NCBI GenBank assembly: GCA_910580045.1
Contig: CAJTXF010000017.1
Span: forward strand, 1-39,114
Reading direction: 5' to 3'
DNA length: 39,114 nt
Source: an uncultured Eubacteriales bacterium
GTDB taxonomy: Bacteria > Bacillota > Clostridia > Oscillospirales > Acutalibacteraceae
Of this stretch, positions 16,402-23,695 are shown in pieces (the stretch's first letter is position 1; each line of letters opens with the position of its first letter). The position numbers were made by a program, and so were the translations under genes. Below the pieces are notes generated by a model. It saw nothing but the letters and a program-made list of their open reading frames with translations, was not told the DNA's origin and searched no databases.

Positions 16402-16833
16402 TCAAAGCCCGCACCCGCACTCCTCACACTCGGGGATGCTGCCCACAATGGGGGTGGGGTCAATGCCCTGGCGGGTGTAGTAGTCTGACACAGCTGCCTT
16501 GATAGCCTGCTCCGCCAGCACCGAGCAGTGCACCTTCACCGGCGGCAGGCCGTCCAGAGCCTCCATCACGGCCTTGTTGGTCAGCTTCAGGGCCTCGCCA
16601 ATGGTCTTGCCCTTAATCAGCTCTGTGGCCATGCTGCTGGTGGCAATGGCCGCGCCGCAGCCAAAGGTCATAAAGGAAACATCTGTGATTATGTCCCCCT
16701 CCACCTTGATGTACATGCGCATAATGTCCCCGCACTTGGGGTTGCCTACCTCGCCCACGCCGCTGTAATCCTGCATTTCACCCACATTGCGGGGATTGGC
16801 GAAATGCTCCATTACCTTTTCACTGTATGCCAT
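16402..16833 (-). CDS. iscU: Iron-sulfur cluster assembly scaffold IscU/NifU-type
   Basis: IscU is the scaffold on which Fe-S clusters are built from sulfur delivered by IscS. The 143-residue protein has the three cluster cysteines C34 (GNPKCGD), C59 (FGCGAA) and C103 (VHCSVLAE), plus D36. It ends in a cysteine-rich tail (PECEECGCGL; C136, C139, C141) that E. coli IscU lacks. The start codon is at 16833, after a GAGAGG-type binding site. It is the last gene of the iscS operon. Clostridial annotation often names this protein NifU; the nitrogenase name does not imply nitrogen fixation, for which no gene is present. Confidence 0.94.
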   Translation of the reverse strand: MAYSEKVMEHFANPRNVGEMQDYSGVGEVGNPKCGDIMRMYIKVEGDIITDVSFMTFGCGAAIATSSMATELIKGKTIGEALKLTNKAVMEALDGLPPVKVHCSVLAEQAIKAAVSDYYTRQGIDPTPIVGSIPECEECGCGL

Positions 16834-17033
16834 GATTCTCTGTCCTCTCTTTTCATATTTTTTATGATTTTCCTGTATTTGCGATGGTCCGCTATCTCCT
16901 TGCTGAACTCTCTGCCGCCCTGCACCGCCAGGCTAATCAGAAAGCCGGGCAGGCTCAGCAGCAGGGCGCGGCCCAGCACCCGCCCCAGGCGCTGGGGCAG
17001 AGGGGGCCGGGCAGGCTTACATGTATTCATCAT
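16812..17033 (-). CDS. Possible small membrane protein between iscS and iscU
   Basis: A 73-codon frame overlaps the end of iscS by 17 bases and the start of iscU by 22. The product has one hydrophobic segment (VLGRALLLSLPGFLISLAV, about 19-37) and a basic, charged C-terminal half (REFSKEIADHRKYRKIIKN). AAGGTG lies just upstream of its start, within iscS. The overlaps and the unusually long 183-base iscS-iscU gap make it plausible as a coupled gene. I recognise no family, and chance ORFs are common at this GC content. Confidence 0.4.
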   Translation of the reverse strand: MMNTCKPARPPLPQRLGRVLGRALLLSLPGFLISLAVQGGREFSKEIADHRKYRKIIKNMKREDRESWHTVKR

Positions 17034-18228
17034 AGTTCACCTTGCCTGTCCGGATAGCGTCCCATAGGGGGGACATATTCCGCAGGCGCCCGATGATTTT
17101 TGGCAGCACCTCCAGGATATAGTCCACATCCTCCATGGTGTTGTAATCCCCAAAGGACAGCCGCAGGGAGCCGTGGGCCACCTCGTGGGGCAGGCCGATG
17201 GACAGCAGCACATGGCTGGGGTCCAGAGAGCCGCTGGTGCAGGCCGAGCCGGAGGAGGCGCTGATGCCGTACATGTCCAGCAGCAGCAGAAGGCTCTCCC
17301 CCTCCACCCCCTGGAAGCAGAAGCTCACATTGCCGGGCAGGCGGTGCTCTTTGCTGCCGTTAAGGCGGCTGCGCTCTATTTTCAGAATGCCCTCAATCAG
17401 CTTGTCCCGCATGGGGGTCAGCCGGGCAATGCGCTCCTCTACGGTACCGGCGGCGATTTTCATGGCTGTGGCCAGGCCCACGATTTCCGCCACGTTTTCC
17501 GTGCCGGCCCGGCGGCCCCGCTCCTGGGCGCCGCCGTCCAGGAAGGTCTCAATGCTCACCCCGCTCCGGATGTACAGGGCGCCCACCCCTTTGGGGGCGT
17601 GTATCTTGTGGCCGCTGAGAGAGAGCATGTCAATATTCTGGGCTTTCACGTCAATGGGCACATTGCCAATGGCCTGCACCGCGTCAGTGTGGAAGAGCAC
17701 GCCCCGCTCTTTGCAGATGGCGGCCAGCTCTGGAACGGGCTGGATGGTGCCAATCTCGTTGTTGGCGTACATAATGGTGACCAGGGCGGTGCTGTCCGTA
17801 ATGGCGGCCTCCAGCTCCTGGGGGCGGACAAGGCCGTCCTCATGCACAGGCAGATAAGTGACAGTAAAGCCCTCCCGCTCCAGGGCCTGGCAGGTGTGCA
17901 GCACCGCGTGATGCTCAAAGGCAGAGGTGATGATGTGGGTCTTGCCCTGCTTGCTCCGCTGGGCCCGGGCCGCGCCCTTGATGGCCCAGTTGTCGCTTTC
18001 GCTGCCGCAGCTGGTGAAGTAGATTTCATTGGGCTTGGCCCCCAGGCACTGGGCGACCGTGGCCCTGGCCTGCTCCAGGGGAGCCTTGGCCTGCTGGCCC
18101 AGGCTGTAGAGGCTGGAGGGATTGCCGTAGTTCTCCCGGAAGAAGGGGAGCATGGCGTTTAATACTTCCTCCGACACAGCCGTGGTGGCGGCGTTGTCGG
18201 CGTATACTTTTCTGACAGAATTGTCCAT
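17017..18228 (-). CDS. iscS: Cysteine desulfurase (IscS/NifS type)
   Basis: This PLP enzyme takes sulfur from cysteine as a persulfide and passes it to IscU. The 403-residue protein has YADNAATT at the N-terminus, the conserved substrate-site GNPSS, SGHKIHAPKG with the PLP lysine K208, GTENVAEIVG, and the active-site Cys C330 in SSGSACTSGS. The loop is long and flexible as in class I (IscS/NifS) enzymes. The start has AAGGAAG upstream. It is the first gene of the operon iscS-(small ORF)-iscU, read from a promoter near 18390. No IscR-like gene is in the window. Confidence 0.95.
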   Translation of the reverse strand: MDNSVRKVYADNAATTAVSEEVLNAMLPFFRENYGNPSSLYSLGQQAKAPLEQARATVAQCLGAKPNEIYFTSCGSESDNWAIKGAARAQRSKQGKTHIITSAFEHHAVLHTCQALEREGFTVTYLPVHEDGLVRPQELEAAITDSTALVTIMYANNEIGTIQPVPELAAICKERGVLFHTDAVQAIGNVPIDVKAQNIDMLSLSGHKIHAPKGVGALYIRSGVSIETFLDGGAQERGRRAGTENVAEIVGLATAMKIAAGTVEERIARLTPMRDKLIEGILKIERSRLNGSKEHRLPGNVSFCFQGVEGESLLLLLDMYGISASSGSACTSGSLDPSHVLLSIGLPHEVAHGSLRLSFGDYNTMEDVDYILEVLPKIIGRLRNMSPLWDAIRTGKVNYDEYM

Positions 18229-18355
18229 GGTTTAGAGACTTCCTTTCTGAGAGCCTGCCCGGCAGAGCGGCTGGGCCCAGGCTCCGTTCTGGGGTACGGC
18301 CCTTTGGCCGGGGCCCGCCGGTTTTGCGGGCCTGTTTTCTGTTAGAGTACCCCTG
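18229..18355 (-). promoter_or_regulatory. GC-rich, hairpin-rich 5' leader of the iscS operon
   Basis: The roughly 125-base untranslated leader can form several stems: GAGCCTG / CAGGCTC enclosing further GC pairs near 18251-18284, CGGCC / GGGCCG near 18297-18316, and GGCCCGC / GGCGGGCC near 18311-18335. It ends shortly before the iscS binding site. It could be an attenuator or simply a stable leader. I do not recognise a known riboswitch. Confidence 0.45.
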
Positions 18356-18362
18356 CCAGATA

Positions 18363-18392
18363 AATATATACCATTTTAGTATACATTGTCAA
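18363..18392 (-). promoter_or_regulatory. iscS promoter with a candidate operator
   Basis: On the minus strand a perfect -35 TTGACA (complement of 18387-18392) precedes TATATT (18363-18368) with an 18-base spacer. The spacer holds an inverted repeat TATAC-N7-GTATA (18367-18383). An AT-rich palindrome between -35 and -10 fits repression by an Rrf2/IscR-type regulator. The regulator's identity is inference. Confidence 0.65.
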
Positions 18393-18484
18393 GCCCTCAG
18401 AAGGCAGAAACCGCATTTTTTTTTGGAAGAAGGGGGAAAATGTAAACAGCCAAAGGGCGCTGCCTTAAAGCGCCTGCGCTGGGG

Positions 18485-18514
18485 TTGACAGAGGGGGCCG
18501 GAATATAGTAAAAT
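18485..18514 (+). promoter_or_regulatory. Promoter of the RNase J gene
   Basis: TTGACA (18485-18490) and TAAAAT (18509-18514) with an 18-base spacer. The start codon is about 190 bases downstream, leaving a long leader. The region 18393-18484 between this and the divergent iscS promoter shows nothing else clear. Confidence 0.7.
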
Positions 18515-18519
18515 AGACA

Positions 18520-18707
18520 GTAAAAGATTTTTGACCACAGATAAGCCCGCGTGATACCGGGTTTTGTGTCGTTGAAGGGATAACTATGGCGAAAACGCGG
18601 TTCCGCTGTGAGAGGGCGGCCGCGTATAACGGCTTTGTATGGAGTCCATACAGCCGGAATAAATCAAATAACCACCAGCGGGAAGCTGGTGGAAGGAGGA
18701 AAATTTT
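18520..18707 (+). promoter_or_regulatory. Long structured 5' leader of the RNase J gene
   Basis: The 188-base leader has a strong hairpin at about 18630-18656 (TATGGA / TCCATA flanked by CGGCT / AGCCG) and another (CCACCAGC / GCTGGTGG, 18672-18692) that ends directly at the ribosome binding site AAGGAGG (18693-18699). The second could gate translation. Upstream GC-rich pieces (CGCGTGATACCGGG, GGGCGGCCGCG) may pair as well. It matches no riboswitch class that I know. RNase J or RNase III autoregulation through this leader is a possible role, by inference. Confidence 0.5.
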
Positions 18708-18804
18708 TTGGCAGGAGAGAAAAAGAACAGCCGGCCCCGCCGGCAGGGGAACGGGGCCAGACCCCAGGAGCAGGCCCAGACCAGGAACGACGGGCCGAAG
18801 ATAG
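18586..18804 (+). CDS. Possible leader ORF overlapping the RNase J start
   Basis: An ATG with GAAGGGA a few bases upstream opens a 72-codon frame through the leader hairpins and into the RNase J coding start in another frame. The product is basic (MAKTRFRCERAAAYNG...) and resembles nothing I know. If translated, ribosomes would open the hairpins at the RNase J binding site. Chance is quite likely. Confidence 0.2.
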   Translation: MAKTRFRCERAAAYNGFVWSPYSRNKSNNHQREAGGRRKIFWQERKRTAGPAGRGTGPDPRSRPRPGTTGRR

Positions 18805-20699
18805 GCAAAATTTCCGGGCCCAGAATCCAGAACACAGAGAAGGCTCCCCAGAAGCGCCAGCCCCAAAAGGGGCAGAAGGCCCAGAAAAAATCAGGGGCCA
18901 AGGCCAGGCCCCAGGGCGCCCGCAGGCAGAGCATGGGCACGGCCCCCATTGCCGCCGCCCAGGTGGCCGCGGCCCAGAAGCTGGCCCAAAACGCCGGCTC
19001 TCAGCAAAAGCGGGGCCGGGGCAGGCAGAGGCGCTCCAACAAGCCCCCCATCAAGGTGTATTTCCTGGGCGGGCTCAATGAGATTGGCAAGAACTTTACC
19101 TTGTACGAGTGCCAGGACGATATGTTCATTGTGGACTGCGGCCTGGCCTTCCCGGACGAGGACATGCCGGGCATTGATTTGGTCATCCCGGACTTTGCCT
19201 TTGTGGAGAAGAACCGCGCGAAAATCCGGGGCGTGGTCATTACCCACGGCCACGAGGACCACATCGGCGCGGTACCCTATCTGCTGAAAAAGCTGAACGT
19301 GCCGGTCTATGGCACGGCCCTGACCATTGGCCTGATTGAGAGCAAGCTGAAAGAGCACGGGCTGACCGGCTCCGCCCGGCTCCACGTGACCCCGCCGGGG
19401 GCCCGGGTGCGGCTGGGCTGCATGGAGGTGGAGTTCATCCATGTGAACCACTCCATCGCCGACTCAGTGGCCCTGGCCATCCACAGCCCCGCGGGGGTGG
19501 TGGTGCACACCGGGGACTTTAAGATTGACTTTACCCCCGCGGAGGGCAAGATGATTGACTTGGCCCGGTTTGCCGAGCTGGGCAGGGAGGGGGTCCTGGC
19601 CCTGCTGATGGACTCTACCAACGCGGAGCGGCCGGGCTATACCCAGACCGAGCAGCGGGTGAACGACTCCCTGGACGCCCTGTTCATGCGGGCCCAGGGC
19701 AAGCGGGTGATTGTGGCTACCTTTGCCTCCTCTATCAGCCGGGTGCAGATGATTATCAACTGCGCGGTGAAGTACGGCAGGAAGGTGGCCCTCTCCGGCC
19801 GCAGCATGGTGAACGTGATGGGCATTGCCAGTGAGCTGGGGTATCTGGACATCCCCCAGGGGGTGCTGGTGGATTTGAACCTGATTAACCGGTATGAGCC
19901 CGGCCAGCTGGTGCTTATCACCACCGGCAGCCAGGGAGAGCCCATGTCCGCCCTGACCCGGATGGCCTTCTCGGACCACCGGCAGGTGGCCATTGGACCC
20001 CAGGACTTTATCATCCTGTCCGCCCGGCCCATCCCGGGCAATGAGAAGACTGTGGGGGCTGTGGTGGACGAGCTGCTCAAGCAGGGGTGTACGGTAATCT
20101 ATGAATCCATGTACGAGGTGCATGTGTCCGGCCACGCCTGCCAGGAAGAGCTGAAAATGATTCACGCCCTGACCAAGCCCAAGTACTTTATCCCTGTGCA
20201 CGGGGAGCAGAAGCACCTGCAGAAGAACGCGGGCCTGGCCATGGCCATGGGCATGGCCACAGAGAATATCTATATTGGGGACATTGGCCATGTGCTGGAA
20301 ATCCACGAGGACCATATGAAGCGCCTGGCAGACGCCCCGGCAGGCAGCGTGATGGTAGACGGCCTGGGCGTGGGCGATGTGGGCAGCATTGTGCTGCGGG
20401 ACAGGAAGCACCTGGCGGAGGACGGCCTGATTGTGGTGGTCTGCTCCATAGAGGCGGCCACAGGCCATGTGGTGGCTGGGCCGGACATTGTGTCCAGAGG
20501 GTTTGTGTATGTGCGGGAGTCAGAGGAGCTGATGGTGGAGGCCCGCAAGGTGGTGTATAAGGCCCTGGAGGAGTGCGCCAGCCGGCGGGTGCGGGATTGG
20601 GGCGGCATGAAGCAGAGCGTGAAGGACGAGCTTTCCCGGTACCTGTACCGCAAAACCCAGCGCAACCCCATGATTCTGCCGGTGATTATGGAAGTGTAA
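18708..20699 (+). CDS. Ribonuclease J with a long basic N-terminal extension
   Basis: RNase J is a metallo-beta-lactamase/beta-CASP ribonuclease with endo- and 5'-3' exo-activity, central to mRNA decay and rRNA maturation in Firmicutes. The 663-residue protein has the zinc motif HGHEDH (H180-H185) preceded by KVYFLGGLNEIGKN, then HSIADSVALAI, GDFKID, DSTNAERPG, the beta-CASP segment with TGSQGEPMSAL, and VHGEQKHL. The first ~110 residues are Lys/Arg/Gln/Pro-rich and low-complexity, absent from Bacillus RNase J1 (555 residues), and may bind RNA. The start is TTG, with AAGGAGG eight bases upstream. RnjA versus RnjB cannot be decided. Confidence 0.93.
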   Translation: MAGEKKNSRPRRQGNGARPQEQAQTRNDGPKIGKISGPRIQNTEKAPQKRQPQKGQKAQKKSGAKARPQGARRQSMGTAPIAAAQVAAAQKLAQNAGSQQKRGRGRQRRSNKPPIKVYFLGGLNEIGKNFTLYECQDDMFIVDCGLAFPDEDMPGIDLVIPDFAFVEKNRAKIRGVVITHGHEDHIGAVPYLLKKLNVPVYGTALTIGLIESKLKEHGLTGSARLHVTPPGARVRLGCMEVEFIHVNHSIADSVALAIHSPAGVVVHTGDFKIDFTPAEGKMIDLARFAELGREGVLALLMDSTNAERPGYTQTEQRVNDSLDALFMRAQGKRVIVATFASSISRVQMIINCAVKYGRKVALSGRSMVNVMGIASELGYLDIPQGVLVDLNLINRYEPGQLVLITTGSQGEPMSALTRMAFSDHRQVAIGPQDFIILSARPIPGNEKTVGAVVDELLKQGCTVIYESMYEVHVSGHACQEELKMIHALTKPKYFIPVHGEQKHLQKNAGLAMAMGMATENIYIGDIGHVLEIHEDHMKRLADAPAGSVMVDGLGVGDVGSIVLRDRKHLAEDGLIVVVCSIEAATGHVVAGPDIVSRGFVYVRESEELMVEARKVVYKALEECASRRVRDWGGMKQSVKDELSRYLYRKTQRNPMILPVIMEV

Positions 20700-20704
20700 A
20701 AGCC

Positions 20705-20718
20705 TGTATTCATAGCGG
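20705..20718 (+). repeat. Solo copy of a 14 bp motif that also bounds a mini-element after gdpP
   Basis: TGTATTCATAGCGG lies just after the RNase J stop. The same motif, with one or two changes, occurs at 22805-22818 and inverted at 22887-22900, so copies flank gdpP. Confidence 0.5.
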
Positions 20719-20723
20719 GGGCT

Positions 20724-20764
20724 GCCCCCGGCCTCCGGCTGGGAATCACAGGACGGGGGCTTTT
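20724..20764 (+). terminator. Probable terminator between the RNase J gene and gdpP
   Basis: GCCCCCG (20724-20730) pairs with CGGGGGC (20754-20760), followed by TTTT. The 23-base loop is long. An alternative local palindrome (CGGGGGCTGCCCCCG) overlaps the left arm, so two forms compete. Confidence 0.5.
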
Positions 20765-20819
20765 GACAGAGAAGAAGGAGTTCAAGGGGACTCTTGGCAA
20801 AAGGCTGAAAAGGAGTTGG

Positions 20820-22799
20820 ATGAACGTGAGGAGAAAAAAAGTATGGGTCACGTCCCCCCTTATGTACCTGATGGCTGTGGCCATGCTGGTCATGGCCGTG
20901 GCGAGCTATCCTTACAGCCGGGTGATGTTTATGGTGGAGATGACCGCCGCCGGGCTCTGCGCCCTGGCTGTGACCGTGTCGGGGGTCATCTACCGCCAGA
21001 ACGCCGCTGCCGCTGTGCGCTCTGCCAGCAAGGTGCTCTCTGCTGAGCAGGAGGCCGCCCTGCGGGAATTCCCCCTTCCCGTGGCCATTGTGGCCCCGGC
21101 CGGGGACTTGGTCTGGGTCAACCGGGCTTTTCAGGAGACCCTGGGGGCCCTGCGCCCGGCCTTGGGGGAGAGCGTGCTGCGGTATATCTATCCCAAGACC
21201 TTCCGCCAGGTGATGGAGGAAAGGGGCACCGCGGTCTCCTATGGGGGCCGGGAGTATACGGTGTACGGGGCCAGGACCGAGCATGGGTATGTGCTGTATT
21301 TTGTGGACGACACCTACTTTAAGGGCATCGCCAAGGAGTATAAGGAGCGGCGCCCAGTGGTGTGCCTGGCTGTGTTTGACAACCGGGACGAGATGTCCCG
21401 GGACAGCGGCGGGGGAGAGGAGTCCCGGATGACCGCGGAGGTGGAGTCTGTCCTGCGGGAGTGGGTCACAGAGGAGCTGGGCGGGTTCATGCGGCGGCTG
21501 TCCAACGGCAGGTTCCTGTTCATCACAGACGACGCCCATATTGAGGAGGCAAAGCAGAAGCGCTTCCGGGTGCTGGACAAGGTCCGGGAAATCAAGAACC
21601 ACAGCAAGACCATGAGCGCCACAGTCTCAGTGGGCGTGGGCCGGGGCGCGGCAACCATTGCCGAGAGCGAGCGCTGGGCCCGCCAGGCCCTGGATATGGC
21701 CCTGGGCCGGGGCGGCGACCAGGTGGCTGTGATGCGGGGAGGGGATACATACGAATTCTTCGGTGGCCTCTCCAAGGGTGTGGAAAAGCGGGACAAGGTG
21801 CGCACCCGGGTCATTGCCGCCACCCTGACAGACCATGTGGCTGCCAGCGACAGGGTGTTCATTATGGGCCACGCCAACTCGGATTTGGACGCGGTGGGCG
21901 CGGCAGTGGGGATGTGGGCCGCCATCCGCAAGGGCCTGGATAAGCAGGCCCATATTGTCATCAACCGGGGCTCTACCCTGGCAGGCTCTCTGGTGGACAT
22001 GGTGGAGGAGAGCTATCAGGGGGAGGAGGTCTTTATCGGCCCTGGGGATGCCCTGCCCCTGGTGACAGAGCGCTCTATGCTGATTGTGGTGGACACCCAC
22101 TCAGTGGGCTATGTGGAGAGCCGTGAGGTGCTGGACAAAGCCCGGCGGGTGGTGGTCATTGACCACCACAGGATGATGGTCACCCACATCAAGAACGCCC
22201 TCATTTTCTACCACGAGCCCTATGCCAGCTCTGCCTCTGAGATGGTGACAGAGCTGGTGCAGTATATCCGCTCCTCCGCCATTGACCGTGTGGACGCCCA
22301 GGCCCTGCTTGCGGGCATCAGCCTGGACACCAAGAATTTTGTGCTGCGCACCGGCGTGCGGACCTTTGAGGCTTCGGCCTATCTGCGGCGGCGGGGCGCG
22401 GACACAGTGATGGTGAAAAAGCTGTTCTCCAATTCGCTGGACAGCTATAAGCGCAAGGCCCAGCTGGTCTCAGGGGCGGAGATACACAAGGGCTGCGCCA
22501 TTGCCACCACCAACTGGGAGTTTGACGACATGCGGGTGGCCGCCGCCCAGGCCGCGGATGAGCTGCTGTCCATCCAGGGGGTAAAGGCCTCCTTTGCCCT
22601 GTACAAGGTGGGGGGCGATGTAAGCATCTCCGCCCGGAGCCTGGGCGACGTGAACGTGCAGCTGATTTTAGAGGAGTTTGGGGGCGGCGGCCACTTCACC
22701 ATGGCCGGGGCCCAGCTGAAAAACGTGAGCATGGGCGAGGCCCGGCGGCAGCTTATCCACGCCCTGGACACAAAGCTGGAAGAGACCACCATAAACTAA
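20820..22799 (+). CDS. gdpP: Cyclic-di-AMP phosphodiesterase, GdpP type (PAS, degenerate GGDEF, DHH-DHHA1)
   Basis: GdpP hydrolyses the second messenger c-di-AMP to pApA, affecting osmotic and wall homeostasis. The 659-residue protein has two membrane helices (about 12-60), a PAS-like region (about 80-160), a degenerate GGDEF domain (about 170-310), and the DHH domain with HANSDLDAVG (H351, D355, D357), VVDTHS (D425) and IDHHR (D448-H450). DHHA1 ends with GGGGHFTMAGAQ. Length equals that of Bacillus GdpP. The ATG at 20820 has AAAAGGAG just upstream; a TTG 19 codons earlier lies at a terminator. In many Firmicutes rplI and dnaB follow directly; here two inserts intervene. Confidence 0.93.
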   Translation: MNVRRKKVWVTSPLMYLMAVAMLVMAVASYPYSRVMFMVEMTAAGLCALAVTVSGVIYRQNAAAAVRSASKVLSAEQEAALREFPLPVAIVAPAGDLVWVNRAFQETLGALRPALGESVLRYIYPKTFRQVMEERGTAVSYGGREYTVYGARTEHGYVLYFVDDTYFKGIAKEYKERRPVVCLAVFDNRDEMSRDSGGGEESRMTAEVESVLREWVTEELGGFMRRLSNGRFLFITDDAHIEEAKQKRFRVLDKVREIKNHSKTMSATVSVGVGRGAATIAESERWARQALDMALGRGGDQVAVMRGGDTYEFFGGLSKGVEKRDKVRTRVIAATLTDHVAASDRVFIMGHANSDLDAVGAAVGMWAAIRKGLDKQAHIVINRGSTLAGSLVDMVEESYQGEEVFIGPGDALPLVTERSMLIVVDTHSVGYVESREVLDKARRVVVIDHHRMMVTHIKNALIFYHEPYASSASEMVTELVQYIRSSAIDRVDAQALLAGISLDTKNFVLRTGVRTFEASAYLRRRGADTVMVKKLFSNSLDSYKRKAQLVSGAEIHKGCAIATTNWEFDDMRVAAAQAADELLSIQGVKASFALYKVGGDVSISARSLGDVNVQLILEEFGGGGHFTMAGAQLKNVSMGEARRQLIHALDTKLEETTIN

Positions 22800-22804
22800 G
22801 AGAT

Positions 22805-22900
22805 TGTATTCACAGTGGATGGACAGCGAATGGGCGGTGATTTTCCCGCCCCCTGACGAAAAAATCCGTCGCCCCTGCGCTATCCCCCACTATGAATACA
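22805..22900. repeat. 96 bp mini inverted-repeat element after gdpP
   Basis: TGTATTCACAGTGG (22805-22818) and its inverted partner CCACTATGAATACA (22887-22900, one mismatch) bound a 96 bp segment that also contains a GGGCGG / CCGCCC hairpin. It begins six bases after the gdpP stop. It has the form of a tiny MITE or a hairpin terminator without a T-run. Confidence 0.55.
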
Positions 22901-22927
22901 GGCTCTGAAAAGAAAGAGGCGCTGAGC

Positions 22928-23695
22928 ATGATACACAATGAATTTGATTCGGATTGCCGGGCCATCATCAACCCGGAGGAACACATCCGGCCTGTGGAGG
23001 GCTTTCCGGAAATCTGTATCGGTATTTTCTCCCGGCGTATGGTGGAATGGATTTTGGAAACCTACGGCGGGGAGAAAATCAGCCGCTTTGGCTGCTGCAT
23101 TGGGGATATCCCCATCTATAAGGTAAAGGCCTTTGACACAGAGGTAGCGGTGTTCATGCCCCTGGTGGGCGGGCCGGGAGCAGCCTCCACCATAGAGGAG
23201 AGCATCCCCAAGGGGGGTAAGTGCTTTGTGTACTTCGGCGCGGCAGGGGTGCTGAACAAGGAGATTGTACACGGGAAGCTGCTCGTGCCCACTGCCGCTG
23301 TGCGGGACGAGGGCCTCTCTTACCACTACCTGCCCCCAGCGGACGAAGTGGAGCTGAACCCAGAGAGCGTGGCTGCCTGCCGGGAGGCTTTGGAGGCTTT
23401 GGGGTTCCCCTATGCCCAGGGCAAGACCTGGACCACAGACGCCTTCTGGCGGGAGACCCGGGGGAAGCTGGAGCGCCGCAGGGAGCAGGGCTGCGTCTCG
23501 GTGGAGATGGAGTGCGCCAGCCTGGCGGCAGTGGCCCAGTTCCGGGGCGTGCCCTTTGCCCAGTTCTTCTATGCCACGGATACCCTGGATGGAGAGGGCT
23601 GGGACGGGGGTATCCTCCACGAGAAGGGAGCGGGGCTGGAAGGAATCTGTTTCCGGGCAGCAGTAGAGATAGGCAGGCGGATGGCAGGAGCCTAA
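22928..23695 (+). CDS. Nucleoside phosphorylase-I superfamily protein
   Basis: The 255-residue protein shows hallmarks of the purine/uridine phosphorylase superfamily: a phosphate-site-like GGPGAAST, YFGAAGVLNKEIVHGKLLVPTAAVRDEG (beta-strand and specificity region), and VEMECASLAAVAQFRGVPF, where the ME pair contacts the ribose in relatives. It probably cleaves a nucleoside with phosphate; the base is unknown and hydrolase activity is possible. The start at 22928 has AAGAGG at 22914-22919; the ATG at 22892 lies in a repeat and lacks a site. Its TAA stop lies inside the terminal motif of repeat E4, so its last codons may come from the insertion. Confidence 0.85.
   Translation: MIHNEFDSDCRAIINPEEHIRPVEGFPEICIGIFSRRMVEWILETYGGEKISRFGCCIGDIPIYKVKAFDTEVAVFMPLVGGPGAASTIEESIPKGGKCFVYFGAAGVLNKEIVHGKLLVPTAAVRDEGLSYHYLPPADEVELNPESVAACREALEALGFPYAQGKTWTTDAFWRETRGKLERRREQGCVSVEMECASLAAVAQFRGVPFAQFFYATDTLDGEGWDGGILHEKGAGLEGICFRAAVEIGRRMAGA

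Noticed and set aside
16402..18228. Nitrogen fixation (nif) genes
   Set aside because: The pair resembles NifS/NifU by family but is the ordinary Fe-S assembly set. No nitrogenase gene is near.
18520..18707. Known riboswitch in the RNase J leader
   Set aside because: I could not match the conserved cores of the c-di-AMP, c-di-GMP, ZTP or Mn riboswitches. The leader is reported only as unexplained structure.
20763..20819. Extended GdpP start at the TTG at 20763
   Set aside because: It lies in the T-run of a probable terminator and lacks a well-spaced binding site. ATG 20820 has AAAAGGAG and gives the usual length.
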